From IMG/VR virus record IMGVR_UViG_3300042566_000732, positions 1 through 22,668 of that record: a stretch of 22,668 nucleotides of DNA; one strand, 5' to 3'. A program made the position numbers and the translations under genes. The stretch comes from a virus. Positions 7,362-12,564 of this stretch are shown piece by piece (position 1 is the first letter of the stretch; every line of letters starts with the position of its first letter). The notes beneath the pieces are model-generated. The model saw only the letters and a program-made list of their open reading frames with translations. It searched no databases and was not told the DNA's origin.

Positions 7362-7641
7362 TGTAATTCTCCATTACATAGGTGGAACCTCCAGCCATAC
7401 GGCTAAAGCAGTGGTGCTTCAACTAATGTGTTTGCATCAGTCGAAAAAAATAGTTGTGTGTTTAGAGAGAGTTGCGGCTGTTCTTTTTATGTTCGCCGCT
7501 GATCAAAAATTGCTACGTTGCTAGACATTCACACCCTACTGTCTATGACCCCCATCACCCAAAGGTGTTTGATGCTTCCGCTGTCTAGCCGTCTATCCCG
7601 CCGTAGTTGTCGAGATTGAAAGGAGTTGGGGTGGGGTATTC
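7362..7641. other. Intergenic region upstream of nrdJ
   Basis: About 280 bases without a convincing gene. The nrdJ ribosome-binding site (GGAGA) is at its left end, with a small hairpin (AGCC-GTAT-GGCT on the minus strand) further upstream. A cluster of GTCTA pentamers occurs at 7541, 7583 and 7591, with one in inverted orientation at 7522. A weak CATCA...TGATG inverted repeat lies between two of them. This may be an operator or promoter region for nrdJ. No sigma-70 promoter is clear and no cobalamin riboswitch core was found. Confidence 0.4.
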
Positions 7642-7719
7642 TTAAAATCTAATTTCGTCTGGTGACCACTCGTAAATGTCCCAGCCAAAGTTGTCAAAGA
7701 GGAACTGGCGCAGGGTCAT
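7642..7719 (-). CDS. Possible 25-aa peptide gene
   Basis: A 25-codon frame with an ATG preceded by CGGGGA nine bases upstream. The product contains RQFLFDNFGWDIYEW and an acidic end. It lies 30 bases downstream of the preceding tiny gene in the same orientation, at the end of the ATGA-coupled series. No family is recognised. At this length chance is a real alternative. Confidence 0.4.
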   Translation of the reverse strand: MTLRQFLFDNFGWDIYEWSPDEIRF

Positions 7720-7749
7720 GTTAAAAAATCCCCGTTTCTTTAACAGGTT

Positions 7750-7818
7750 TCATTGGTCGCAATCCTTTTGGTCTTTGGACAGGCGGTCTATGATCCACTC
7801 GATGATGCGGCGGATCAT
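7750..7818 (-). CDS. Possible 22-aa amphipathic peptide gene
   Basis: Encodes MIRRIIEWIIDRLSKDQ plus five residues. Support comes from context: its ATG overlaps the upstream stop as ATGA and it is preceded by the same AGGAGCAAAGC element used at the three neighbouring junctions. The first half is an amphipathic basic helix. Function unknown. Confidence 0.45.
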   Translation of the reverse strand: MIRRIIEWIIDRLSKDQKDCDQ

Positions 7819-8024
7819 TGGCTTTGCTCCTGCAATTGTCGGACAATCTCAACCGCCCTTGCCGATGTGATGGTTTTGTAGTCAGCCCACGCCCCACAAC
7901 CGCACTCGCTTTCTTCCCGCGCAGCGCAATCGCATAGCTTGGCGTCAGCCTCTAGTGCCTTGGCCGCTTCTTCAACGCCGCTGTTAAATCCCTTCTGCCA
8001 TCTGGATAGGGGTTTATCGGTCAT
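7815..8024 (-). CDS. Small cysteine-rich phage protein, 69 aa
   Basis: Function unknown. The protein has an N-terminal helical part (WQKGFNSGVEEAAKALEADA) and a cysteine-rich centre (CDCAAREESECGCGAW, four cysteines) that could bind a metal. Similar short proteins with the same helix and CDC...CGCGAW pattern occur in accessory regions of alphaproteobacterial phages (from memory, unverified). Its ATG overlaps the preceding stop. Its last residues (QEQSQ) are encoded by the ribosome-binding element of the next small gene. Confidence 0.7.
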   Translation of the reverse strand: MTDKPLSRWQKGFNSGVEEAAKALEADAKLCDCAAREESECGCGAWADYKTITSARAVEIVRQLQEQSQ

Positions 8025-8500
8025 TTGCTTTGGTCCAGTGCTGCGCGATATTGCCCGTTAAGCCATGCGTCTTGACGCGCTTTGAAACTTTCCGCGCTTT
8101 CAGTAGCGCCTATTAGTGGCGCAGCTTCCAAAGCCTCACGCAGCGCATCGTGCCGCACAATCGGGTGTGTGCTGCCATCGTAATAGCCACGGTCGAACTG
8201 CGCCTTTGCTTCGGTTCGCAGCCGTTCGATTTCTGCCGCTTGGGCTTCGCTCTGTGTGGGCTGTGCAATCATCCTGCGTATATGCTCCACGAACACCCGC
8301 GCCGCTTCGGACGTATCCTCAATCTCGCCTGTCACCGTGCCGTCGGGGTGAATACTCAACAGGTGACGGCCCGTGTCTGGGTTTTGGATAAGGATAGTCG
8401 GTGGCGGCGGCGTGGATGCCCCAATGCTTAATTTCATATCAGCATGGGTTGTGATGTTGTTGGCGTCGATTTCGCCGTGGATGCAGTTATCGTCTGTCAT
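8021..8500 (-). CDS. Hypothetical phage protein, 159 aa
   Basis: Not assigned. The N-terminal part contains a proline stretch (STPPPPTI) followed by a strand-rich segment (NPDTGRHLLSIHPDGTVTGEI) that resembles the beta-hairpin unit of small phage accessory proteins. Then come a helix (AARVFVEHIRRMI) and an E/R/A-rich coiled-coil-like stretch. The C-terminus (ALDQSK) overlaps the shared junction element GGACCAAAGCAAATGA. The start is preceded by AGGAACAAAGCAA. Coupled to both neighbours by ATGA overlaps. No enzymatic motif seen. Confidence 0.7.
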   Translation of the reverse strand: MTDDNCIHGEIDANNITTHADMKLSIGASTPPPPTILIQNPDTGRHLLSIHPDGTVTGEIEDTSEAARVFVEHIRRMIAQPTQSEAQAAEIERLRTEAKAQFDRGYYDGSTHPIVRHDALREALEAAPLIGATESAESFKARQDAWLNGQYRAALDQSK

Positions 8501-8739
8501 TTGCTTTGTTCCTGTAGATACGCGCCGCGTTCAACCGCGTCCGCAAGGTTCCGGCCTATGTCATATTCGGGGTCGGTGTAATCCGTTGGCACGTCACCGC
8601 GCAGCCAAGCAGCGATAGCTTTGCGCTCGTTTGCAATGATGTTCGCATCGGTCTGTGTGTTCTGCTCAGCTCTGCCGTGCTTAACGCCTAACAAGTAGGC
8701 GATAAGCAGTGCGTCTTCGCTGTCTTTATCATTGGTCAT
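8497..8739 (-). CDS. Hypothetical phage protein, 80 aa
   Basis: An acidic, helical protein of unknown function with LLIAYLLGVKHGR near the N-terminus and IANERKAIAAWLRGD in the middle. The ATG overlaps the upstream stop (ATGA) and is preceded by AAAGGAGCAAAGCAA. Its end (LQEQSK) is made by the junction element that serves the next gene. It belongs to the run of ATGA-coupled accessory genes between ArdC and the reductase. No membrane segment or metal site is visible. Confidence 0.68.
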   Translation of the reverse strand: MTNDKDSEDALLIAYLLGVKHGRAEQNTQTDANIIANERKAIAAWLRGDVPTDYTDPEYDIGRNLADAVERGAYLQEQSK

Positions 8740-8870
8740 TTGCTTTGCTCCTTTGATCTCTCGTTACGCGACTTCTCGTAAGCCCGTAGCTGTTCTGAAT
8801 TCAGCTTGAGTAGATGCTCTTTGGGCATTGGAGGCACGTTCTTGGCGAGTAGTTTTAGGTAGTCGCTCAT
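8736..8870 (-). CDS. Small basic phage protein, 44 aa
   Basis: A 44-codon gene coupled at both ends: its ATG overlaps the stop of the upstream gene and its stop overlaps the start of the next one. The product (opening MSDYLKLLAKNVPPMP) is helical and basic at its C-terminus (YEKSRNERSKEQSK). The final EQSK is again encoded by the shared AGGAGCAAAGC junction element. Gapless packing and identical strand make it likely to be real. Function unknown. Confidence 0.6.
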   Translation of the reverse strand: MSDYLKLLAKNVPPMPKEHLLKLNSEQLRAYEKSRNERSKEQSK

Positions 8871-9256
8871 GCTGCACCTATGGCGACTGCGTAATCCCAC
8901 TCAGCATCGTCCGGTAAGGGGAAGCGGGTTATGTACTCTTCATCCTCGCGGGTCAGCTCTTCTATGGTTCCTTGTGGCTCTTCGTCGAAGGCAATCATCG
9001 CCTCCAGCAATTGGATCAGCAGATCGTCATGAACCTGTGGCCGTTCGAGGTAGGGCAGGTGAGCATTCGCGGATCTGATCTCGTTTGCGGCCTCGAGTGA
9101 TCTGATGGCGGTGATGACGTGGTCGTTCAGTGTCACATGCTTTCCTCTCAACGTGCCCTTCTGCGCCTCAGCAAAGGTCAGCCCCGTTGCACTGCGTAGG
9201 GGCCAGACACTGTCTGAAGAGATGCGCGTTTTGCGCTTGGGATCGATCTTAATCAT
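8867..9256 (-). CDS. Hypothetical phage protein, 129 aa
   Basis: Not recognised. The N-terminus is basic (MIKIDPKRKTRISSDSV). The rest is helical and increasingly acidic (FDEEPQGTIEELTREDEEYITRF). Its ATG overlaps the ArdC stop as TAATG, with GGAAG upstream, so it is translated with ArdC. A partner role in defence evasion is possible from position alone. No catalytic motif or membrane segment seen. Confidence 0.7.
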   Translation of the reverse strand: MIKIDPKRKTRISSDSVWPLRSATGLTFAEAQKGTLRGKHVTLNDHVITAIRSLEAANEIRSANAHLPYLERPQVHDDLLIQLLEAMIAFDEEPQGTIEELTREDEEYITRFPLPDDAEWDYAVAIGAA

Positions 9257-10125
9257 TAGGCTTCCTTTCCTGCTGCTTCAATAACGAAATCGACGGCCTT
9301 AGATGCAGCCGCCGCTGCTGATATAAATTCTTTCTTGTGGTCGGACAGCGCCCTCATCCATCCGTTGAGGTACTGGGCATGATCTGGGCGAGGGGTCGCG
9401 CTGATCTCGAGGTGAGCGCACAACAGTGCAGCGCCGATCTCAGCGACCAGCTCTTCACGCGCATAGGTCTCATCACCGAAGCGTGACTTCTCGAGACGAT
9501 CCAGACGTGACGTGTGTCCTGTCCAGTGCGTCAGCTCATGCGACAGGGTGCTGTAGTAGCACTCAGTTGCGCTGCTTGTCGGCGTGTCTTCGAACACGTC
9601 CTTAGCTGGCATGCTGATGAAGTCTTTCATGGGGTTGTAGTACGCACGACCAGTGGCCGTGTGATGCACGTCCGCAGGGATCTGGCGGAAAAAATCCTCA
9701 GCCACCGCGATCTCTTCTGCACCTGTACCAGTATCTGTACAGGTCAACAGACGGTCAGCGTAATCACCCTCGACCTGCGAGACGTTGAAGACGTGATACT
9801 GGCGAAGGAACGGGATGGTGACCTTATCGCCCTTCTCGTTTTCTTTCTCGAGAAACTGCCAGAAGACGATGGGGGTGGACTTCTCACCCTTAATGACTTT
9901 GCAGCCCTTCTCGTTCCACTGCTTGAAGGTTCCCCAAGCAGACGTTTCGTAAGGCGACCAGAGCAGCATGAGGTGGTTGATGCCACGATAGGTCTTGTTG
10001 CTGATGATGTTGTGCGGCTGAAGCGCCTTGCCCTTGCGAGCGAATGGGTTGATCCAGTTAGCGCCATGCGTCTCCATCATCTCGAGAACCTTGGCGGTGA
10101 CTGTTTCGTAAACGTCCTGTTTCAT
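9256..10125 (-). CDS. ardC: ArdC-family antirestriction protein
   Basis: Predicted to protect incoming phage DNA from host restriction. The N-terminal part (about 1-125, with NPFARKGKALQPHN, TYRGINHLMLLW, WGTFKQWNEKG and KGEKSTPIVFW) is the ArdC ssDNA-binding domain (DUF1738). The C-terminal part is a zinc metallopeptidase-like domain with HELTH at residues 196-200, followed by WTGHTSRLDR and YAREELVAEIGAALLC, which supplies the third ligand. The length (289 aa) matches plasmid ArdC. The start is supported by AAGGA upstream. It is the largest gene of the minus-strand accessory cluster apart from the reductase, and a TTGACGCAT sequence 50 bases upstream may be part of its own promoter. Confidence 0.93.
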   Translation of the reverse strand: MKQDVYETVTAKVLEMMETHGANWINPFARKGKALQPHNIISNKTYRGINHLMLLWSPYETSAWGTFKQWNEKGCKVIKGEKSTPIVFWQFLEKENEKGDKVTIPFLRQYHVFNVSQVEGDYADRLLTCTDTGTGAEEIAVAEDFFRQIPADVHHTATGRAYYNPMKDFISMPAKDVFEDTPTSSATECYYSTLSHELTHWTGHTSRLDRLEKSRFGDETYAREELVAEIGAALLCAHLEISATPRPDHAQYLNGWMRALSDHKKEFISAAAAASKAVDFVIEAAGKEA

Positions 10126-10188
10126 ATCGAATCCTTTCTATAAATGCTCCTAGTGACGCTGTTCTTATGCGTCAAGCATGTAAATACA

Positions 10189-10347
10189 TCAACGATTGGT
10201 GCGCACCATGTGTTCCACAGTGGCATCGAGTCCGGTTTCTAGTTTGTAATCGCTAACGGCTGTCCATCTCGCGAGTGCAGCACTGTTGGCTTTAACTTGG
10301 CGGACAGCGCTCTTGCCATCCGCCATGAGGATCACGCGCCACTGCAT
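10189..10347 (-). CDS. Small hypothetical phage protein, 52 aa
   Basis: A 52-codon gene whose ATG overlaps the upstream stop as TGATG. The product begins MQWRVILMADGKSAVRQVKA and continues to a basic end (MVRTNR). It looks like a small strand-helix domain with no cysteine. Overlap with its neighbour and the same orientation support it. Function unknown. Confidence 0.55.
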   Translation of the reverse strand: MQWRVILMADGKSAVRQVKANSAALARWTAVSDYKLETGLDATVEHMVRTNR

Positions 10348-10607
10348 CAGCACATGCACTCAGCGATGCGTGTTGCGAAGCGCAATTCCTCGATAGTCCG
10401 CCATGCGGGGTGCTGTCTGTCTCCGCTAGGCTCGAGCTCCGGCATGATGCCTTCAAGATCCGCCAAAGCGTTTTTCGCAGCGCTTAGTAGGCCAGCCAGC
10501 ATCTCATCAAAGTACCGCTCTTGGCTCTTAACCACAGCGAGCGCCACTTCTTCAATTCCGTAGACGCCGATCATTCCTTGCATTTCGTGTTGGAGATTAT
10601 CGTCCAT
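10347..10607 (-). CDS. Small helical phage protein, 86 aa
   Basis: Unknown function. An acidic helical protein with IEEVALAVVKSQERYFDEMLAG and AAKNALADLEGIMPELEPSG, and two cysteines at the very end (ECMC). The start is supported by GGGAG eight bases upstream of the ATG. It follows the 26-residue membrane peptide gene by about a dozen bases and overlaps the next gene by one base. No enzyme motif is visible. Confidence 0.7.
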   Translation of the reverse strand: MDDNLQHEMQGMIGVYGIEEVALAVVKSQERYFDEMLAGLLSAAKNALADLEGIMPELEPSGDRQHPAWRTIEELRFATRIAECMC

Positions 10608-10619
10608 GTATTTTCTCCC

Positions 10620-10700
10620 TTATGCGTAAAGGTTGGCGGCGATCACGATGATCGCGAAGATGCCGCAGCGGATTGCTAGGTGTAGTTGTCCTTCAGTCAT
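10620..10700 (-). CDS. Possible 26-aa single-span membrane peptide
   Basis: Begins MTEGQLHLAIRCG and continues into a hydrophobic segment (IFAIIVIAANLYA), so it is essentially one membrane helix. The ATG lies inside the end of the upstream gene (AATGACTGA), 8 bases of overlap, and the stop is followed directly by the ribosome-binding site of the next gene. It fills what would otherwise be an 85-base gap in a tightly packed operon. No homologue is recalled. Confidence 0.5.
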   Translation of the reverse strand: MTEGQLHLAIRCGIFAIIVIAANLYA

Positions 10701-10989
10701 TGGTTTTCCCTTTCGCTTTGTTGATTACTTCCTCGATCACATAGATGAGAAACGGATGCAGATTGCCGTTTTGATCTAAGGCCTCGCTGCGCCGATTGGC
10801 TCTCAGTACGTGGTCGAGTGCCTGAAGCATTTCGGGAGCAGCGGCCATCAAATAGGCGTTAGCCAGCTTGTTCCGACTTTTGTCCTTCACCACTGCTAAG
10901 GCGTGGTGGTGCTGGTCGATCACCTGCAGGATCGTTCCGGTTTTTGTAGGTCTTACCTCCAAAAGCCAAGGTGCGGTTGAGATATCCAT
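10693..10989 (-). CDS. Hypothetical phage protein, 98 aa
   Basis: Carries the motif NAYLMAAAPEMLQAL, which recurs (as ANARLIAAAPDLL...) in a large set of small phage and prophage proteins of unknown role. The N-terminal half is beta-rich (PWLLEVRPTKTGTILQV) and the C-terminal half helical. The start is supported by AAGGAG upstream. It is the first gene after the downstream hammerhead-like element, so its message would begin with a ribozyme-generated 5' end. Confidence 0.75.
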   Translation of the reverse strand: MDISTAPWLLEVRPTKTGTILQVIDQHHHALAVVKDKSRNKLANAYLMAAAPEMLQALDHVLRANRRSEALDQNGNLHPFLIYVIEEVINKAKGKTND

Positions 10990-11004
10990 TCTTCTTCTCC
11001 TTTG

Positions 11005-11060
11005 CCTGTCTCATCAGTGACGGGAGGCAACCCCGCCAGACGCCCGAAGGCGTTTCGACT
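11005..11060 (-). ncRNA. Type II hammerhead ribozyme, copy 1
   Basis: On the minus strand all invariant hammerhead parts occur in type II order: GTC-GAAA (11059-11053), stem III ACGCC/GGCGT capped by TTCG, cleavage-site C at 11039, stem I TGGCGGG/CCCGTCA (11038-11018, one G-U pair, 7-base loop), then CTGATGA (11017-11011) and GAC closing a short stem II. The A-U pair beside the cleavage site and the G-C closing stem II are canonical. Predicted cleavage is between 11039 and 11038. The G-U pairs form only on the minus strand. It begins two bases after the stop codon of the upstream gene and ends just before the next gene's ribosome-binding site. Stem II has only 3 bp, the weakest feature. Confidence 0.85.
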
Positions 11061-11061
11061 A

Positions 11062-11244
11062 CTAGCCAATGATCCCTTGATCGATCAGCGACTGAGCGGT
11101 GCGGCCAAACCAACCTTGGAGGCGGTAGGCAAGGCCAGTGTCATGCAGGTACTGCCAAGCTTCGACGGTGCGGTGGTAGTCCGCATCTTCGACGCCCTCA
11201 GCGATCATGACGGCGGTGTAGTCATCCAGTTTCTCTTCGGTCAT
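11062..11244 (-). CDS. Small conserved phage protein, 60 aa (DUF7417-like)
   Basis: Matches the pattern of a widespread small phage family: an acidic N-terminus, then EAWQYLHDTGLAYRLQGWFGRTAQSLIDQGII, where the LQGxFGRTAxxLIxxG core is the recurring part. Function unknown. The start is supported by TAGGAG upstream. It is the last gene of the four-gene segment bracketed by the two hammerhead-like elements. Its TAG stop is two bases from the first ribozyme strand, so terminating ribosomes would cover the ribozyme. Confidence 0.78.
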   Translation of the reverse strand: MTEEKLDDYTAVMIAEGVEDADYHRTVEAWQYLHDTGLAYRLQGWFGRTAQSLIDQGIIG

Positions 11245-11265
11245 TCACTTTCTCCTACTGATTGA

Positions 11266-11454
11266 TTAATACTGATCTGCGCTCTGCGCCCACATAGCCT
11301 GATGCTTCGCATCAATCCAACCCAACTGCCAACGGTTGTATCGGCAATCGTCGCCCTCTTCACGATAGTTGTAGGGGCATTCTGTGTCCTTAACGCCGCG
11401 ACCAAAATCTCTATAGCCTTGGTGATATTCGACGTTGTCTCTTCTGATAGTCAT
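11266..11454 (-). CDS. Ribosome modulation factor (Rmf/CrpP fold)-like protein
   Basis: A 62-residue basic/acidic protein with the Rmf signature: HQGYRDFGRG (G13-Y14), ECPYNY (C26-P27-Y28) and RWQLGWIDA (W42, G45-W46). In Escherichia coli, Rmf promotes dimerisation of 70S ribosomes into inactive 100S particles. The fold is also found in CrpP-type proteins. A phage copy might hibernate or remodel host ribosomes, or act elsewhere as a small fold (inference). It has about 12 more residues between CPY and GW than E. coli Rmf, with an extra cysteine (C37). The start is supported by AAGGAG. It is preceded by a UUCG-capped hairpin and lies in the segment between the two hammerhead-like elements. Confidence 0.78.
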   Translation of the reverse strand: MTIRRDNVEYHQGYRDFGRGVKDTECPYNYREEGDDCRYNRWQLGWIDAKHQAMWAQSADQY

Positions 11455-11483
11455 TTACTTTCTCCTTGCTGAATTCATCCTCG

Positions 11484-11505
11484 CTGCGGCTCCGAAGAAC
11501 CGCAG
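11484..11505 (-). promoter_or_regulatory. UUCG-capped mRNA hairpin upstream of the Rmf-like gene
   Basis: On the minus strand CTGCGGTTC pairs with GAGCCGCAG (9 bp, one U-G pair) around a C(UUCG)G tetraloop. It lies between the stop of the 109-aa gene and the ribosome-binding site of the Rmf-like gene. It has no hammerhead core and no U-tract. Confidence 0.7.
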
Positions 11506-11515
11506 TCTGGGGAAG

Positions 11516-11845
11516 TCAGTCGGGGTACAGATCCCAGCAGATGCTGAGGCATGCATCGTTGTCACTGTGATCCGCGATCAGCTCACTGCCGTCCTCAGCG
11601 TTGCCGTAGACCAGCCAGAGCGATCCAACCCGTTCGCCGTCCTTGTAAAGGCGGACGATGTCCTCGCCAGTGGTTGCGAGGGCGGACAGGATCTCGTTGC
11701 GGTCAGTGCTCAGGGTAACGGTCCACTCTTCGCCGTCATTGATGCTGACCATGTACCCGCGCTCGAGGATGATGCGGACTAGACGTTTTACTACTGCGGC
11801 CTCGCCTCTGGTGGCGAAGCGGTCAAGATCGATTACTTGTGACAT
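11516..11845 (-). CDS. Hypothetical phage protein, 109 aa
   Basis: Unknown function. Looks like a small alpha/beta domain: an N-terminal helix (AAVVKRLVRIILERGY), strands (MVSINDGEEWTVTLS), a helix (NEILSALATTG), then DIVRLYKDGERVGSLWLVYGNAEDGSELIAD and an acidic end. The pattern of strand, DGEE and final Asp/Glu-rich tail is common in phage accessory proteins. GGGAGAG precedes the ATG. It lies within the segment between the hammerhead-like elements. Confidence 0.7.
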   Translation of the reverse strand: MSQVIDLDRFATRGEAAVVKRLVRIILERGYMVSINDGEEWTVTLSTDRNEILSALATTGEDIVRLYKDGERVGSLWLVYGNAEDGSELIADHSDNDACLSICWDLYPD

Positions 11846-11857
11846 TGGTACTCTCCC

Positions 11858-12031
11858 TTAGAAAATTGGTTCGATCCGCTCACATGCGGGGAAGTCGCTT
11901 TCGTACTTAGCGAACAGCGGAACATCTGCGTTCTTGCAGCCATAGCCAATGTAGCGGGGCTGGACGATGATTAGGCTGGCAACGACCAGAACGGCCAAGC
12001 CAGCAACAAATGATTTAAATGCTTCAACCAT
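11858..12031 (-). CDS. Small membrane-anchored protein, 57 aa
   Basis: A 57-codon gene with one N-terminal transmembrane segment (about residues 6-24, SFVAGLAVLVVASLIIV), followed by a short soluble part with two cysteines (C32 and C50), which could form a disulfide if exported. The ATG is preceded by GGAG. It is the first gene downstream of hammerhead copy 2, so its message would start at the ribozyme cut. Function unknown. The layout resembles small periplasmic or membrane phage proteins. Confidence 0.62.
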   Translation of the reverse strand: MVEAFKSFVAGLAVLVVASLIIVQPRYIGYGCKNADVPLFAKYESDFPACERIEPIF

Positions 12032-12050
12032 GTACTTTCTCCATTCGTGA

Positions 12051-12108
12051 CCTGTCTCATCAGTGGTGGGCGGTCAGTCCCAACCAGACCCCCGAAGGGG
12101 TTTCGACT
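12051..12108 (-). ncRNA. Type II hammerhead ribozyme, copy 2
   Basis: Same fold as copy 1, with changes that keep pairing. GTC-GAAA lies at 12107-12101, stem III is ACCCC/GGGGT with a TTCG loop (copy 1 has ACGCC/GGCGT), the cleavage-site C is 12087, stem I is TGGTTGGG/CCCACCA with one bulged U, then CTGATGA (12063-12057) and GAC. Predicted cleavage is between 12087 and 12086. The first ribozyme base follows directly on the TAA stop of the upstream gene (12110-12108). Loops differ from copy 1 while the core is identical, the pattern expected of a selected ribozyme. Stem II is again only 3 bp. Confidence 0.85.
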
Positions 12109-12494
12109 TAGTGGTGGCGCTCGATCACCAGATCATGCTCCCAGCTCTTCAGAATCCGTTTACGCCATGCGTCTGGCTTTTCGTCCGACACGTTAACGGT
12201 GAGGCCAATGTGCTGGCGGATATCCTCGAGCGTGTAGGGATCATCAACGAACCCGCCTCTGTCGCTCTTCTTGACCCGCACACAACCCCGAAGGCGTTCG
12301 AACAGCGCGATCCGCTTGTAGAACTCTTTGTAGTTGCTTTCGGTGATCCGGCCCAAGCCCACGACCATCGTGAGGAAGATCAAGTTTTCGGTGGACTGCG
12401 TCAGTCGGCGCTTGGCCTCGCCGTCCTCTTTGTAGTTGAAGAAACAGACTGCTTCGCTGTTCGCGATGTTCGATACGTTCCAATTCAGTGACAT
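12108..12494 (-). CDS. Hypothetical phage protein, 128 aa
   Basis: Unknown function. The start at 12494 is chosen because AAGGGAA precedes it. Upstream codons in the same frame lie antisense to nothing useful and overlap the previous gene out of frame. The protein has a strand-rich N-terminus (NSEAVCFFNYKEDGEAKRRL), then helices (NLIFLTMVVGLGRI, YKEFYKRIALFERLRG) and a basic C-terminal region. It resembles small phage proteins whose hydrophobic TENLIFLTMVVGLGRIT segment is conserved, but no name can be given. Its TAA stop touches hammerhead copy 2. Confidence 0.72.
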   Translation of the reverse strand: MSLNWNVSNIANSEAVCFFNYKEDGEAKRRLTQSTENLIFLTMVVGLGRITESNYKEFYKRIALFERLRGCVRVKKSDRGGFVDDPYTLEDIRQHIGLTVNVSDEKPDAWRKRILKSWEHDLVIERHH

Positions 12495-12532
12495 AAATAT
12501 TCCCTTCGTATTTGGCACTAGCGCCATCCTCG

Positions 12533-12554
12533 CGGCGGAGTAGGAACCCCGCCG
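12533..12554 (-). promoter_or_regulatory. GC-rich intergenic hairpin
   Basis: On the minus strand CGGCGGGG pairs with CTCCGCCG (8 bp, one G-U) around a six-base loop, between the 84-aa and 128-aa genes. It lacks the UNCG loop of its neighbours and has no U-tract. Probably an mRNA stability or processing element. Confidence 0.5.
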
Positions 12555-12564
12555 TCTGGTGGTG

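Larger units (their letters stand above)
7816..8755 (-). repeat. Recurrent stop/start junction element in the small-gene array
   Basis: Four consecutive gene junctions (starts at 7818, 8024, 8500 and 8739) carry the same element, GGA-n-CAAAGC-n-AATGA. It supplies the ribosome-binding site and ATG of one gene and the last codons and TGA of the gene before it, so the preceding proteins all end in (E/D)QS(K/Q). The coordinates span the set. Confidence 0.65.

Noticed and set aside
7362-7440. Cobalamin riboswitch in front of the B12-dependent reductase
   Set aside because: CCACTG and GGCTGGAGG words looked suggestive, but the conserved B12-box and core order are not present.
9608-9625. CTGATGAAGTC on the plus strand as a hammerhead core
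   Set aside because: No matching GAAA and stem III in position, and it lies inside ardC in antisense. The same applies to CTGATGATG near 10014.
9514-10143. Plus-strand open frame of 209 codons
   Set aside because: Antisense to ardC, whose HELTH and DUF1738 motifs are clear. No ribosome-binding site.
11484-11505. A third hammerhead ribozyme
   Set aside because: The UUCG stem resembles stem III, but there is no CTGATGA or GAAA core nearby. The same holds for the 12533 and 12878 hairpins.
12063-12491. Plus-strand open frame of 142 codons
   Set aside because: Antisense to the 128-aa gene, with its start inside the hammerhead-like element. No supporting signals.
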